Assembly (NCBI GenBank): GCA_003551705.1
Contig: PUNJ01000065.1
Coordinates: forward strand, 1 to 50,777
Direction: 5' to 3'
Length of the DNA: 50,777 nt
Source of the DNA: Chloroflexota bacterium
GTDB lineage: Bacteria; Chloroflexota; Dehalococcoidia; UBA2247; RBG-13-53-26
The notes beneath the pieces were generated by a model, which searched no databases, was not told where the DNA came from, and worked only from the letters and a program-made list of their open reading frames with translations. Of this stretch, positions 16,868 to 25,518 are shown one piece after another. Each line of letters opens with the position of its first letter. The stretch's first letter is position 1. A program made the translations under genes and the position numbers.

Positions 16868-17791
16868 CTATGGCGGACATTTGGCGCATACGGAAGCAAA
16901 CAGGCTGGTGCTCAAATAGCGGTCGCCCCGGTCCGGCAGGATGACTACAATGGTCCCCCTGTCCATCTCCCTGGACAAACGAATAGCGCCAGCCACCGCC
17001 GCCCCGCTGGACATGCCCAAGAACAGCCCTGATCGTGTAGCCAGCAGCCGGGTAGCCTCAAAGGCCTCTTCATCGTTGACCGTGATCTTCTCGTCGAGGA
17101 CCTCCGGCTTGTATACCTTCGGCACTATGGCTTCCTGCATGTTCTTCAGGCCCTGTATACTGTGCCCCTCGGGAGGCTCAACTCCTACGATCCTCGCCGA
17201 AGGCTTTTTCTCTTTCAAATAGCGGCCAACCCCCATCACAGTTCCCGTGGTCCCCATTCCCGCCACAAAAACGTCTATTTCGCCGTCCGTCTGGGAGAAC
17301 ACCTCAGGGCCGGTGGTCTCGTAGTGAGCCAGAGCATTGTTCGGATTATCAAACTGGTTGGGCATGAAGTGGATATAGGGGGATTCCCCCACCAGGCTGC
17401 GTGCTCGGAGGATGGCCCCATCGGTACCCTCCTTCGCCGGCGTCAACATTACTTCGGCCCCCAGAGCGGTAAGCACACGCTGTCTCTCGGTCGTTACGCA
17501 CTCCGGCATGAAGAGCTTGACACGATATCCCCGGGCTGCACCTATGGTGGCCAAGGCTATGCCCATATTGCCGGATGTTGGCTCCACGATAACCTTGTCT
17601 CCGGTCAACTCGCCGGACTCTTCCGCTTTAGTGATCATATAGCAGGCAGGACGGTCCTTGACCGAACCCGCCAGACTGCACCCCTCCAATTTGCCCAGCA
17701 CCTTTACCTTTGGGTTCCCACCCACATTGTAAAGAGCGATCAAGGGAGTATTGCCAATGGCTGAAATCAGGGAAAAATCGTTCCTGGCCAT
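16868..17791 (-). CDS. cysK: cysteine synthase (PLP-dependent)
   Basis: Makes cysteine from an activated serine (O-acetyl- or O-phosphoserine) and sulfide. The 307-residue fold-type II PLP enzyme has the GNTPLIAL start, the cofactor lysine K45 in AGSVKDRPA, the substrate loop EPTSGNMGIALA and the phosphate-binding GTTGTVMGVG. The SVKDRPA form is common in CysM-like enzymes, so cysK versus cysM is not settled. It is read alone on the minus strand, divergent from the four-cysteine gene at 18033, with an AT-rich palindrome in its leader. The RBS is ggagggg. In this setting it may serve the high cysteine demand of many Fe-S proteins (inference). Confidence 0.9.
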   Translation of the reverse strand: MARNDFSLISAIGNTPLIALYNVGGNPKVKVLGKLEGCSLAGSVKDRPACYMITKAEESGELTGDKVIVEPTSGNMGIALATIGAARGYRVKLFMPECVTTERQRVLTALGAEVMLTPAKEGTDGAILRARSLVGESPYIHFMPNQFDNPNNALAHYETTGPEVFSQTDGEIDVFVAGMGTTGTVMGVGRYLKEKKPSARIVGVEPPEGHSIQGLKNMQEAIVPKVYKPEVLDEKITVNDEEAFEATRLLATRSGLFLGMSSGAAVAGAIRLSREMDRGTIVVILPDRGDRYLSTSLFASVCAKCPP

Positions 17792-17814
17792 ATGCAGCCC
17801 CTCCTATCGGAAAT

Positions 17815-17830
17815 CACGATATATATCATG
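17815..17830. promoter_or_regulatory. candidate operator palindrome upstream of cysteine synthase
   Basis: CACGATATATATCATG is a 16-base palindrome with one mismatched pair, 24-39 bases upstream of the cysK start codon and within its probable promoter/leader. It could bind a dimeric regulator. No regulator is identified, and AT-rich palindromes also arise by chance. Confidence 0.3.
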
Positions 17831-18032
17831 AGTAGTTTACCATAGAAGGCCGGTCTACTGACCCTTTCCGTCCTCTGGTTCGGCATTCGCCTCGCCCAAA
17901 AATGGAGCAGTTACGAGATTCAGGGCTCTACCTGATGGCAATTCGTAACCGAAGATGTTATATTGTTCGACACAGCCAGCGACCAGCGTGGGTGGCAATC
18001 TGCCGAAACTGACCACCAGAAAGGAGCACCAC

Positions 18033-18596
18033 ATGGAAGAACTGAAGGACTATTCCGGACCCTACATACCAAATCTGAAGTACGAAGATTTTTCCAAGGA
18101 AGTCCTCGTTAAATTGCTCAGAGCACATTCCCGGCAAATCAATGTCCTGCCTGCCTACTGGGCTGAACAGGTACGCAAGCGGCTCGGCAAAGAAGCCGAG
18201 AAAGAATGCCTGTTATATACCTGGTGCAGGATCGGCAAGTACGAAACGGGTTGGGCCATGGAAGCAGCCAACATCCAGGGCGACGACGTAGAGACGTACG
18301 TCAAGGTTACCCAGTTGATGGGCTCCTTTGCCCAAGGTTATTACAACTATAATTTTGACCTTAAGGACAAGAATGAGGCCACGCTGACAATAGACTACTG
18401 TCCCGCCTTTCGCGCCATGGAGAGGGAGGGTGACCTGGAATGGCTTGACTGGGTCTGCCAAGTACTCGAACATGAAGCCATGAAGGAATACGTCAAGCCG
18501 GTGAATCCTGATATCCAGGTCACACCGCTTCGTACTGGTCGTCGAAACAGCAAGGACGAACCTCACTGTAAATGGCTGTTTAAGCTCGAGAGATAG
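18033..18596 (+). CDS. single-domain four-cysteine protein of unknown function
   Basis: A 187-residue protein homologous to each half of the duplicated protein at 14775. It shares the opening LKDYSGPYIPNLKYEDFSKE, a cysteine-bearing W motif (C59 in ECLLYTW), C123, C142 in VCQVLEHE and the closing HCKW with C179. The NPDIQVTP segment is also shared. I chose the ATG at 18033 because aaggagc lies eight bases upstream and homology starts there; an in-frame ATG 26 codons earlier adds unrelated residues. It is followed after 193 bases by an AOR gene. No function is known to me; the four invariant cysteines suggest metal or Fe-S binding, or redox activity. Confidence 0.75.
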   Translation: MEELKDYSGPYIPNLKYEDFSKEVLVKLLRAHSRQINVLPAYWAEQVRKRLGKEAEKECLLYTWCRIGKYETGWAMEAANIQGDDVETYVKVTQLMGSFAQGYYNYNFDLKDKNEATLTIDYCPAFRAMEREGDLEWLDWVCQVLEHEAMKEYVKPVNPDIQVTPLRTGRRNSKDEPHCKWLFKLER

Positions 18597-18789
18597 AATT
18601 CGGAACGGCCTCACATGGGACCCGGAAGGCTGACGACAGCTGCGACAAGAACAGATTCTCAAGCGCCTTCCGGCATGAGCAAGACTGCTGGGCGAAGTCG
18701 CGGAGCCTGTACTGGCCCACATCGGTCAGCTTCATGCTATGTGCCCAAGGGGTATTCCTGGTTGACCGGTACCTAGCAAGGACTTAATC

Positions 18790-20778
18790 ATGCACCTGTA
18801 TGGATATGCGGGGGAGGTCCTTAAATGTGACCTCTCCTCCGGCAATTTTTCACGGATCCCCACAAACGCCTTGGCTGGCCCATACATAGGCGGTAGAGGA
18901 ATCGCCGCCCGATTGTTCTGGGACGAGGTCCCGCCTTCGGCCGGGGCCTTTGATCCGCAAAACGCTCTGATCATTGCTACCGGGCCGATGTCAGGACTGC
19001 CGGTTATAGCCGGTTCGCGATGGACAGTTTGCGGCAAGTCACCGGCGTCTTCCCCAGAACACTTCTCCTATGCCAACCTTGGCGGTCGCTGGGGTGCAAG
19101 CCTGAAATTCGCCGGCTTCGACGCCTTGGCAGTGACAGGTTCGTCGAAAGAGCCGGTATATATCTTGCTGGATGGCGATACGGTTTCAATAAGAAACGCA
19201 TCGAGCCTCTGGGGACGGGGAGCGATCGAGACCCGGAAGATGCTACAGGCGGAGCTGGGAGATTCAGCTCGTGTATTGAGTGTGGGCCCCGCCGGCGAAA
19301 ACCGGGCCGTAATGGCCACCCTGCTTGGGGACAATGATGCCAGCGGTTCGGCCGGTCTGGGAGCAGTCATGGGCTCGAAAATGGTCAAGGCCATCGTCAT
19401 CAGGGCCGCCCCCCGACGGACCGCTGTTGCCCACCCGGACAAGCTGAGAGAGCTTACGGAGTATTACCGTGGTCTGTGGCGCATTACGCTGCCTTCTTCA
19501 GCCTATCGGTACTCACCGGAAGTCGTACCCAGCTTTGGCAAGGAGAAGATGAAGAAGGGCGACCCTTGCTATGGCTGTCGAGGTTGCATGAGGAGATTGT
19601 ACGAAGCCAGTAACGGTCAAAAAGGCAAGTACTTATGCGCTTCCGCCCTGTTCTACCAGCCGTGGGTTGTAGCCCACCATGGGGAATGGGTGGAAGACCT
19701 GAGTTTCTACGCAACCAAGATCATAGACAATTATGGATTGGACTCAAAAGCCATGGACCAGATCATAGGCTGGCTGGATGGTTGCCGCCAGGCAGGACTG
19801 CTCACCGATGAAAATGCGGGGCTGGCGTTATCCAAGATAGGCAGCCTGGAATTCATCGAGACTCTATCCAGGATGATGGCCTTCCGGGAGGGTATCGGCG
19901 AGTTGCTGGCTGGCGGACTGCATTCAGCAGCGGCTGCCATGGGCCCGCAGCACCAAGAGATCGCTGCCCAAACAGGCTACCTCGGCATGTCGAAATATGC
20001 ACTGATCTACGATCCACGGCTATATATTGCTCACGCCATCCTCTTTGCCACGGAACCGCGCCTCCCCATGTCGCATCTGCATGAATACGGAACACTCATG
20101 GGCAAGTTTGCCTCTTGGGCAAAGGGTTCCCCAGGAGCACTTGCATCGGCAGACGTGGTCCGTGCCATAGCCAAAAGGTTCTGGGGCAGCGAGGCAGCAG
20201 GCGACCTCTCGACCTATGAAGGCAAAGCTTTGGCAGCAAAAATAATCCAAGACCGGGCGACCGCCAAGGAATCACTGATACTGTGCGATCTGGTGTGGCC
20301 TGTGCTGGATATGCAGAATTCACCCGACCATGTGGGAGATCCCGCCCTCGAAAGTAGACTTCTCTCATCTGTCACCGGCCACGATTTCGATGAGGAGGCG
20401 CTGTACAAGGTGGGGGAGCGAGTCTTCAACATGCAGCGAGCAATCATGGTCAGAGAGGGGCATCAGGGACGCCTTTCCGATCAGCCCCCGCTTCGCTGCT
20501 TTAATGAACCCCTTGAGTTCGATCAGATTAACCAGGACTGCCTCGTTCCCGGCAAAGACGGTGCGGTAGTCTCCCGCAAGGGAGCGATGCTGGACAGGGC
20601 TTCCTTCGAGCAGATGAAAGACGAGTATTACCGTTTGCGCGGCTGGTGTGTACAAACAGGGCTGCAGACCAAACAAACTCTCGACAGGCTTGGTCTGGGA
20701 GATGTAGCAACGGATTTGCACGACCGTGGACTGCTCGGGCCCGGCAAGAAAGACACATCACAAACCAAGGAGGCATAG
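18790..20778 (+). CDS. aldehyde ferredoxin oxidoreductase family protein (AOR-1)
   Basis: A 662-residue member of the tungsten-bispterin AOR family, which interconverts aldehydes and carboxylates with ferredoxin. The N-terminal domain has GGRGIAARLFWDEVP and the pterin-loop NLGGRWG at about 97-103. The Fe-S ligands are C260-x2-C263-x2-C266 plus a distal cysteine in SLILCDLVWP. Canonical AORs have C-x2-C-x3-C, so one residue is missing. It closely resembles the AOR at 44255 and differs from the canonical-looking one at 32555. The AOR stop overlaps the start of the next gene (TAGTG), so it is translationally coupled to the SDR. Substrate unknown; benzoyl- or cyclohexane-type carboxylate reduction is only one possibility. 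Confidence 0.87.
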   Translation: MHLYGYAGEVLKCDLSSGNFSRIPTNALAGPYIGGRGIAARLFWDEVPPSAGAFDPQNALIIATGPMSGLPVIAGSRWTVCGKSPASSPEHFSYANLGGRWGASLKFAGFDALAVTGSSKEPVYILLDGDTVSIRNASSLWGRGAIETRKMLQAELGDSARVLSVGPAGENRAVMATLLGDNDASGSAGLGAVMGSKMVKAIVIRAAPRRTAVAHPDKLRELTEYYRGLWRITLPSSAYRYSPEVVPSFGKEKMKKGDPCYGCRGCMRRLYEASNGQKGKYLCASALFYQPWVVAHHGEWVEDLSFYATKIIDNYGLDSKAMDQIIGWLDGCRQAGLLTDENAGLALSKIGSLEFIETLSRMMAFREGIGELLAGGLHSAAAAMGPQHQEIAAQTGYLGMSKYALIYDPRLYIAHAILFATEPRLPMSHLHEYGTLMGKFASWAKGSPGALASADVVRAIAKRFWGSEAAGDLSTYEGKALAAKIIQDRATAKESLILCDLVWPVLDMQNSPDHVGDPALESRLLSSVTGHDFDEEALYKVGERVFNMQRAIMVREGHQGRLSDQPPLRCFNEPLEFDQINQDCLVPGKDGAVVSRKGAMLDRASFEQMKDEYYRLRGWCVQTGLQTKQTLDRLGLGDVATDLHDRGLLGPGKKDTSQTKEA

Positions 20779-21578
20779 TGGAACTCGGTCTCACAGGAAA
20801 GACGATCATATTGACGGGCGGAAGCTCCAATATCGGCAAGGGGATACTGCTCGGTTTTGCTGCCGAAGGTTCACGTATAGTAAACGCCGACAGAGATGAG
20901 GTACAGGCAGTCAAGGCCGTTCAGGAGGCAAACAGCATCGGCGGCGAAGCAGTATTCGTTAAGACCGATGTAACCGACTGGCAATCGGTTCAGGACATGG
21001 TGAAAGCTACCCTGGAAAGGTTCGGTAAGGTCGATGTCCTGGTAAATAATGCAGGTGGCACACTGAGCATGTCTCCCTTCATGAAAAAGAAGAGAGAAGA
21101 GTGGAAACACGAAATAGACCTGAATTACTGGGGCGTCATAAACTGTACCCGCGCCGTGCTCGACCACATGATCGAACGCAAGCAAGGCCGGATTGTCAAT
21201 ATTGCCTCCGGGTCGGGCCAGATCGGACTCGGAGCCATAGATTGTGCAGTCTACGGCGGAGTCAAGGGCGGCGTGATAGCCTTGTCCAGAGCACTGGCTT
21301 GGGAATTGGGCAGGTACAACATAACGGTTAACGTGGCTTCACCGGGATGGATCGTACCGTACAATAAGGAGGATACCGGAGAAAACAGTTTCTGGAGCAA
21401 GTGGGGTTATGATTACTTCACTCCTGAGAAACTTGAGTCGGCCCAAAAATACTGGCCGATACGCCGCTTAGGCAGGCCTGAGGATATGGCGGACACCGTC
21501 TTGTTCCTGGCCTCCGATCGGGCGAGCTTTCTGACAGGTCAGACCATAAGCGTGAGCGGCGGCGTTGCCATGTGGTAG
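20778..21578 (+). CDS. SDR family oxidoreductase
   Basis: A 266-residue classical short-chain dehydrogenase. It has the cofactor motif TGGSSNIGKG (about 13-22), the NNAG motif, a catalytic serine in IASGSGQIG and the YGGVK motif with catalytic Tyr and Lys. The C-terminal RPEDMADTVLFLASD...TGQTISVSGG is typical of 3-oxoacyl-ACP reductase-like SDRs. The start is a GTG that shares a G with the AOR-1 stop codon and has aaggagg upstream. The open frame continues 44 codons upstream inside the AOR gene and should not be used. It likely oxidises a hydroxyl group on an intermediate, including possibly a CoA ester. Fatty-acid synthesis is less likely because no fab genes are nearby. Confidence 0.88.
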   Translation: MELGLTGKTIILTGGSSNIGKGILLGFAAEGSRIVNADRDEVQAVKAVQEANSIGGEAVFVKTDVTDWQSVQDMVKATLERFGKVDVLVNNAGGTLSMSPFMKKKREEWKHEIDLNYWGVINCTRAVLDHMIERKQGRIVNIASGSGQIGLGAIDCAVYGGVKGGVIALSRALAWELGRYNITVNVASPGWIVPYNKEDTGENSFWSKWGYDYFTPEKLESAQKYWPIRRLGRPEDMADTVLFLASDRASFLTGQTISVSGGVAMW

Positions 21579-21723
21579 TCAAAGCTCTGAGTACTTCACG
21601 CTCGACTTTCACAAGCGGAGTCGATATGTTACCATGTTCGCAAACGAGGGTACCGGCCAGTCACGAAGAGTGCCTGGCATCCTGTCTGCTATTCTGCCAA
21701 ATCTTTGAGAATCGGAGGTCTTC

Positions 21724-23325
21724 ATGCTGAAGCAGACTGCAGCTCCGTCGAAATGGGATCTTGAGGTTGACCTGGTATCGGTCGGGTCCAGCGGTGGCGG
21801 GCTCGTAGCCGCCATAATGGCGCATGATCTGGGTATGAGCACTGTCGTGCTGGAGAAAGCGGATACCCTCGGGGGAGGCACTGCCATATCCGGAGGAGCC
21901 ATCTGGATACCCTTCAATGACCACATGCTTGACATGGGTATACCCGACTCCAGAGAAGACACATTGACTTATATCCGCCATGTCAGCATGGGGCATCACG
22001 ATGAAGATCTGCTGGCTGCCTACATAGATACGGGGCCGGAGATGGTCCGCTACCTGGAAGCTCATACGCCGCTGAAGATGGCCTGCGAGGACGACGCCAG
22101 CCGTACAGAGTACTGTGCAGACGCTCCCGGCGGGAAACCCATGGGCCGCAAATTGTGGCCCCATCCGGAGACGGTGCCCCCTATTCTCGAAGAAGCGGAA
22201 AAGGTCCACCCGGATGTAGGCAAGGTTCGCAAAGACCCTGTCAAATTCCTCATCGGCCCTCGTTTCCCCTGGGTGCAGGGGCGCGGCCTCATTGGCGCAC
22301 TGGTTTTGGGATGCGTGAACAGAGGAATCACCATCATGACCGACACGCCGGGACGAAACCTGGTCGTAGAAAATGACCGCATCGTCGGCATCCGGGCGCA
22401 GAGGAACGGCGAGGACTTCTTCGTCAAAGGCCGCAAGGGCGTCCTGCTGGCTACCGGAGGATTCGAGTGGAACACTGAGATGAACAAGCGCTTCATCTAT
22501 TCACCGCCGCTGAACGCTTATACCTCACCCAGTAATGAAGGGGATGGTCATATAATGGCCATGGAAGCCGGCGCTGCCCTGGCACTCATGGACCACAGCA
22601 TATTTCAACCGGGACTAAGCCTCCCCACAGATGTCGTCGATGGTGGCAGGAAGTTGCATCGTCCCTTCATATACGGTTACCCTCACATGATCATGGTAAA
22701 CCGCCACGGTAAACGCTGCTGCGACGAGGCCTTTTATCCCGACATGGGGCGAGCCCTGTGTGCCTACGACAGGATCAAGGGGGAGTATGCCAACTGGCCG
22801 GTCTTCTGGATCTGCGATCAGAATTTCCGCGACACTATGCCGGTTGTTAATCTGAAAAGGGGGACCGATGTTGCGGAATGGATGAAGAAAGGCGAAACGT
22901 TGATCGAGTTGGCCGAGGCTCTCGGCATCCCGGCCGGCAACTTCGTGGAGACCGTTGAAAGATTCAACCGGTTCGCCGCCGAAGGGAAGGACCCTGATTT
23001 CCGTAGGGGGGAGAGCACCTTTGACAAGCAGTGGGGTGAGTTCGTATTCCCGGGACGTAAACCAAGCCCGCTCCTTGGCCCCATCGAGAAGCCTCCCTTC
23101 TATGGCGTCCAGATATCATTAACAACCGCGGGCAATCTAGGAGGTGTAGTCACCAACACGCATGCCCAAGTCATAGACGTCCGTGGCAACATCCTGCCCG
23201 GACTGTATGCCACCAGCAACACTCAGGCAATGCTTCCGTTGGGCCATCACTATGACAGCGGCGCCGCCCAGGGGAAGAGCATGATCTTCGGGTATCTGGC
23301 AGCCAAGCATATGGCCAAGACGTAG
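21724..23325 (+). CDS. KSTD/fumarate-reductase-like FAD protein
   Basis: A 533-residue FAD_binding_2 flavoprotein, paralogous to the N-terminal ~540 residues of the protein at 12625 and lacking its membrane tail. It has the FAD motif GSSGGGLVAA (21-30), LGGGTAISGGAIWIP, and a late HYDSGAAQGKSMIFGYLAAKHMA with the tyrosine expected near the KSTD active site. Other shared blocks include KRCCDEAFYPDMGRA. These enzymes introduce a double bond next to a carbonyl in a ring or act on enoates; the actual substrate is unknown. An ATG with atcggagg upstream sets the start. The leader has a small inverted repeat TCGACT/AGTCGA (21602-21624) of uncertain meaning. Confidence 0.84.
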   Translation: MLKQTAAPSKWDLEVDLVSVGSSGGGLVAAIMAHDLGMSTVVLEKADTLGGGTAISGGAIWIPFNDHMLDMGIPDSREDTLTYIRHVSMGHHDEDLLAAYIDTGPEMVRYLEAHTPLKMACEDDASRTEYCADAPGGKPMGRKLWPHPETVPPILEEAEKVHPDVGKVRKDPVKFLIGPRFPWVQGRGLIGALVLGCVNRGITIMTDTPGRNLVVENDRIVGIRAQRNGEDFFVKGRKGVLLATGGFEWNTEMNKRFIYSPPLNAYTSPSNEGDGHIMAMEAGAALALMDHSIFQPGLSLPTDVVDGGRKLHRPFIYGYPHMIMVNRHGKRCCDEAFYPDMGRALCAYDRIKGEYANWPVFWICDQNFRDTMPVVNLKRGTDVAEWMKKGETLIELAEALGIPAGNFVETVERFNRFAAEGKDPDFRRGESTFDKQWGEFVFPGRKPSPLLGPIEKPPFYGVQISLTTAGNLGGVVTNTHAQVIDVRGNILPGLYATSNTQAMLPLGHHYDSGAAQGKSMIFGYLAAKHMAKT

Positions 23326-23355
23326 AATGCCTGTGAACTGGTTGCCTATCACCAA

Positions 23356-23395
23356 ACTGGACACGGCCGGGACCGGATATTCCCCGGCATCCAGT
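23356..23395. other. two-part hairpin between genes
   Basis: ACTGG (23356-23360) and GCCGGG (23366-23371) pair with CCCGGC (23383-23388) and CCAGT (23391-23395), giving an interrupted stem 31 bases after the KSTD-like stop. It may attenuate or stabilise the transcript. There is no T-tract. Confidence 0.35.
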
Positions 23396-23424
23396 TCCCA
23401 TACCACGCGAAAGGAGGTTAGACA

Positions 23425-23883
23425 ATGTCCCAGATAGACGAAATCGAAGCAATCAAGAGGCTCAAGTACAAATACCTGCGTTGTGTGGACACGAAGAACT
23501 GGGAGGAATTGGCCCAGTGCTTCACCCCTGACGCCACCACGAGCTATTCCGGCGGCAAGTACAAATTCGAAGGCATTGACGCCATAATGGGGTTTCTGAA
23601 GGAGGGGCTGAACAAGGACAGGCCCACCATGCATCAGGTACATCATCCTGAAATAGAACTCACCAGCCCGACCACGGCCAAAGGGGTCTGGGCCTTGCAG
23701 GACTACGTGATTGACCTCAAGAGCAACACTTCATCACGCAGTGCCGCCTTCTACAGTGACGATTATGTCAAGCTGGACGGCCAGTGGAAGATCCAGTCCA
23801 CCGGCTACCAGTATGTCTTTATGGAGGCCTGGGACCGGGCCGATGTGAAGAGCCTGCGACTGCTCAAGAACATGTTTGGATAG
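23425..23883 (+). CDS. NTF2/SnoaL-like protein (copy A)
   Basis: A 152-residue protein of the NTF2-like (SnoaL_4-type) fold. It has the typical opening EIEAIKRLKYKYLRCVDTKNW, an ALQDYVID middle and a conserved histidine cluster HQVHHPEIE near residue 72. The fold includes ketosteroid isomerase, scytalone dehydratase and polyketide cyclases, as well as ligand-binding proteins. It lies between a KSTD-like gene and a paralogue, so an isomerase or dehydratase acting on a cyclic intermediate is a fair inference, though the KSTD gene itself may be misnamed by similarity. The RBS is aaaggagg. No signal peptide. Confidence 0.8.
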   Translation: MSQIDEIEAIKRLKYKYLRCVDTKNWEELAQCFTPDATTSYSGGKYKFEGIDAIMGFLKEGLNKDRPTMHQVHHPEIELTSPTTAKGVWALQDYVIDLKSNTSSRSAAFYSDDYVKLDGQWKIQSTGYQYVFMEAWDRADVKSLRLLKNMFG

Positions 23884-23917
23884 CAATCGGTGTATCCAAA
23901 CTTTCGCTGCAATCAGT

Positions 23918-24427
23918 ATGGTTGACTTGAACCAACTTGAAGCTCGCATCAGAAGGCTGGAAGACCTGGAGGCCATAAAAAGCCTCAAATACAAGTACTT
24001 CCGGGCACTTGACATGAAGCAATGGGACGAGTTCGCCGAATGCTTCACCGAGGATGCATGTACCAGCTATTCAGACGGCCAGTACCAGTTTCAGGGTATT
24101 TATTCCATTATGAAGTTCATAAAGCGCGGACTGGCCAGATACCACTTTTTCGGCCTGCATCACGGTCATCACCCGGAGATAACCTTCACCAGTGATGTTA
24201 CGGCCAAGGGTGTCTGGGCACTGTATAACTACATGATCGATACCCAAGAGGACAAGAGCCTGCTTATAAATGCATACTATCAAGATGAGTATGTGAAGTC
24301 AGGCGGCACATGGAAGATCCAATTCACCAGCTACCACCGGGTCTTCGAAGAAAGCTGGCTAAGGAGAGATGTACCAAGTCTCAAGCTCGACATGAATATT
24401 TTTGCTTCAAAGACAGACCCTTTATGA
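23918..24427 (+). CDS. NTF2/SnoaL-like protein (copy B)
   Basis: A 169-residue tandem paralogue of the preceding gene, sharing EAIKSLKYKYF-RALD-K-W, CFTEDA-TSYS, the histidine cluster HHGHHPEIT, AKGVWAL and the GG-WKIQ strand. The N terminus carries a short predicted coiled stretch (LNQLEARIRRLEDLE). The ATG at 23918 is preferred, although its Shine-Dalgarno is weak; a TTG at 23876 overlapping the previous gene is possible and would favour translational coupling. The two copies are perhaps half identical, so they are not a recent duplication and could form a heterodimer. Likely role as for copy A. Confidence 0.76.
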   Translation: MVDLNQLEARIRRLEDLEAIKSLKYKYFRALDMKQWDEFAECFTEDACTSYSDGQYQFQGIYSIMKFIKRGLARYHFFGLHHGHHPEITFTSDVTAKGVWALYNYMIDTQEDKSLLINAYYQDEYVKSGGTWKIQFTSYHRVFEESWLRRDVPSLKLDMNIFASKTDPL

Positions 24428-24457
24428 GGATGGAAAACAACCCGAAAGGAGACCGAC

Positions 24458-25507
24458 ATGGCAAACAATGACGTCTATATCAAGCTGGCAACAATGAACA
24501 ACAAGGCTGATTCCAAGGCAATGCTTCGCATACTGGAGCTTGCCATGACTCCTGAAGAAGCCGAGTTCCTGCTCGCATTGCCGGCCCCTACCGAAGACCT
24601 GGCAGCCAAGTTCAATATGGATGCAGATGCCATCCAGGCCAAGATCAAGGGACTGGCACAGAGAGGCCTGGTTACTGCTTCACGGAAGGGCCACCGTTAC
24701 CCCCGGGATCCCGGAACACTGCATGACAATATATTGGCCAGCGCACCTGACAAGATACCCGCCGGCATGCATAAAGCATGGATGGACCTGTACGAGGGTG
24801 AGGAATGGTGGCGGGAGATCGCGTCAGCGTTACAGAGCGTTGGTTCCCAGATCCTCCGTGTGGTTCCTGTGGTCAAATCAGTTCCAGCAGAAACAAAAAT
24901 GCTGCCTGTCGAAGACCTGGAAAACATAATCAACGCTCACGCTGATCTTATCAGCGTCCGCCGCTGCTGTTGCCGTGTCGGCGCCGCTGCTTGTGACCAT
25001 CCTGTTGAGGTCTGCACCCAGTTCGGGAGCCGTGCTGAGTATGATCTCTTCCGTAGCGGTGGCCGAAAGATTTCCGCCGACGAGGCCATCTCCATTTCCA
25101 TTGAGGCCGGCAAGGCAGGACTCGTACCTACCGTCACCAATATGAGCAAGATGGAGGCCCTTGAGTTCATATGCTATTGCGACTACTGCGGGTGTATGGT
25201 CCTGAACCCGTCCATCCGAGCGGGCAATGTTCACCAGATACTGGCAAGCAGTCGCTTCCTGGTCAAGGTCGATAACGAAAAGTGCAACGGTTGCACGGAT
25301 TGTGTGCCCGTGTGCTTCTTTGGCGCAGTCGAAATGAAGAAGATCGAAGGTTACTCCGATCCTAAGGCCGTGATCTACCCGGAAAAGTGTGTAGGCTGTG
25401 GTACCTGCGTCCTGAGGTGTGAACCCGATGCCATGATCATGGAAATAACAAGGCCCCCGGACAGCATTCCGGAGACCATCAGCGGTCCGTCATCGATCAT
25501 ACACTAA
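24458..25507 (+). CDS. 4Fe-4S ferredoxin-type protein with N-terminal helical/winged-helix region
   Basis: A 349-residue protein. Residues 20-85 look like a helix-turn-helix/winged-helix segment (EDLAAKFNMDADAIQAKIKGLAQRGLV is the recognisable part). A middle region has a cysteine group C170-C171-C172, C179, C186 and another CYCDYCGC at 239-246. The C-terminal domain has two [4Fe-4S] motifs, C276-x2-C279-x2-C282-x3-C286 and C311-x2-C314-x2-C317-x3-C321. It could be an electron carrier for the nearby AOR or flavin enzymes, or an Fe-S-sensing regulator. The start ATG has aaaggag upstream. A GC-rich hairpin after the stop closes the plus-strand block. Similar proteins are annotated only as 4Fe-4S binding; function is not established. 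Confidence 0.78.
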   Translation: MANNDVYIKLATMNNKADSKAMLRILELAMTPEEAEFLLALPAPTEDLAAKFNMDADAIQAKIKGLAQRGLVTASRKGHRYPRDPGTLHDNILASAPDKIPAGMHKAWMDLYEGEEWWREIASALQSVGSQILRVVPVVKSVPAETKMLPVEDLENIINAHADLISVRRCCCRVGAAACDHPVEVCTQFGSRAEYDLFRSGGRKISADEAISISIEAGKAGLVPTVTNMSKMEALEFICYCDYCGCMVLNPSIRAGNVHQILASSRFLVKVDNEKCNGCTDCVPVCFFGAVEMKKIEGYSDPKAVIYPEKCVGCGTCVLRCEPDAMIMEITRPPDSIPETISGPSSIIH

Positions 25508-25518
25508 GAGAACGTATC

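Noticed and set aside
20646-20777. 44-codon upstream extension of the SDR frame inside AOR-1
   Set aside because: The GTG at 20778 has a strong aaggagg and starts the SDR fold; the extension is out-of-frame AOR coding sequence.
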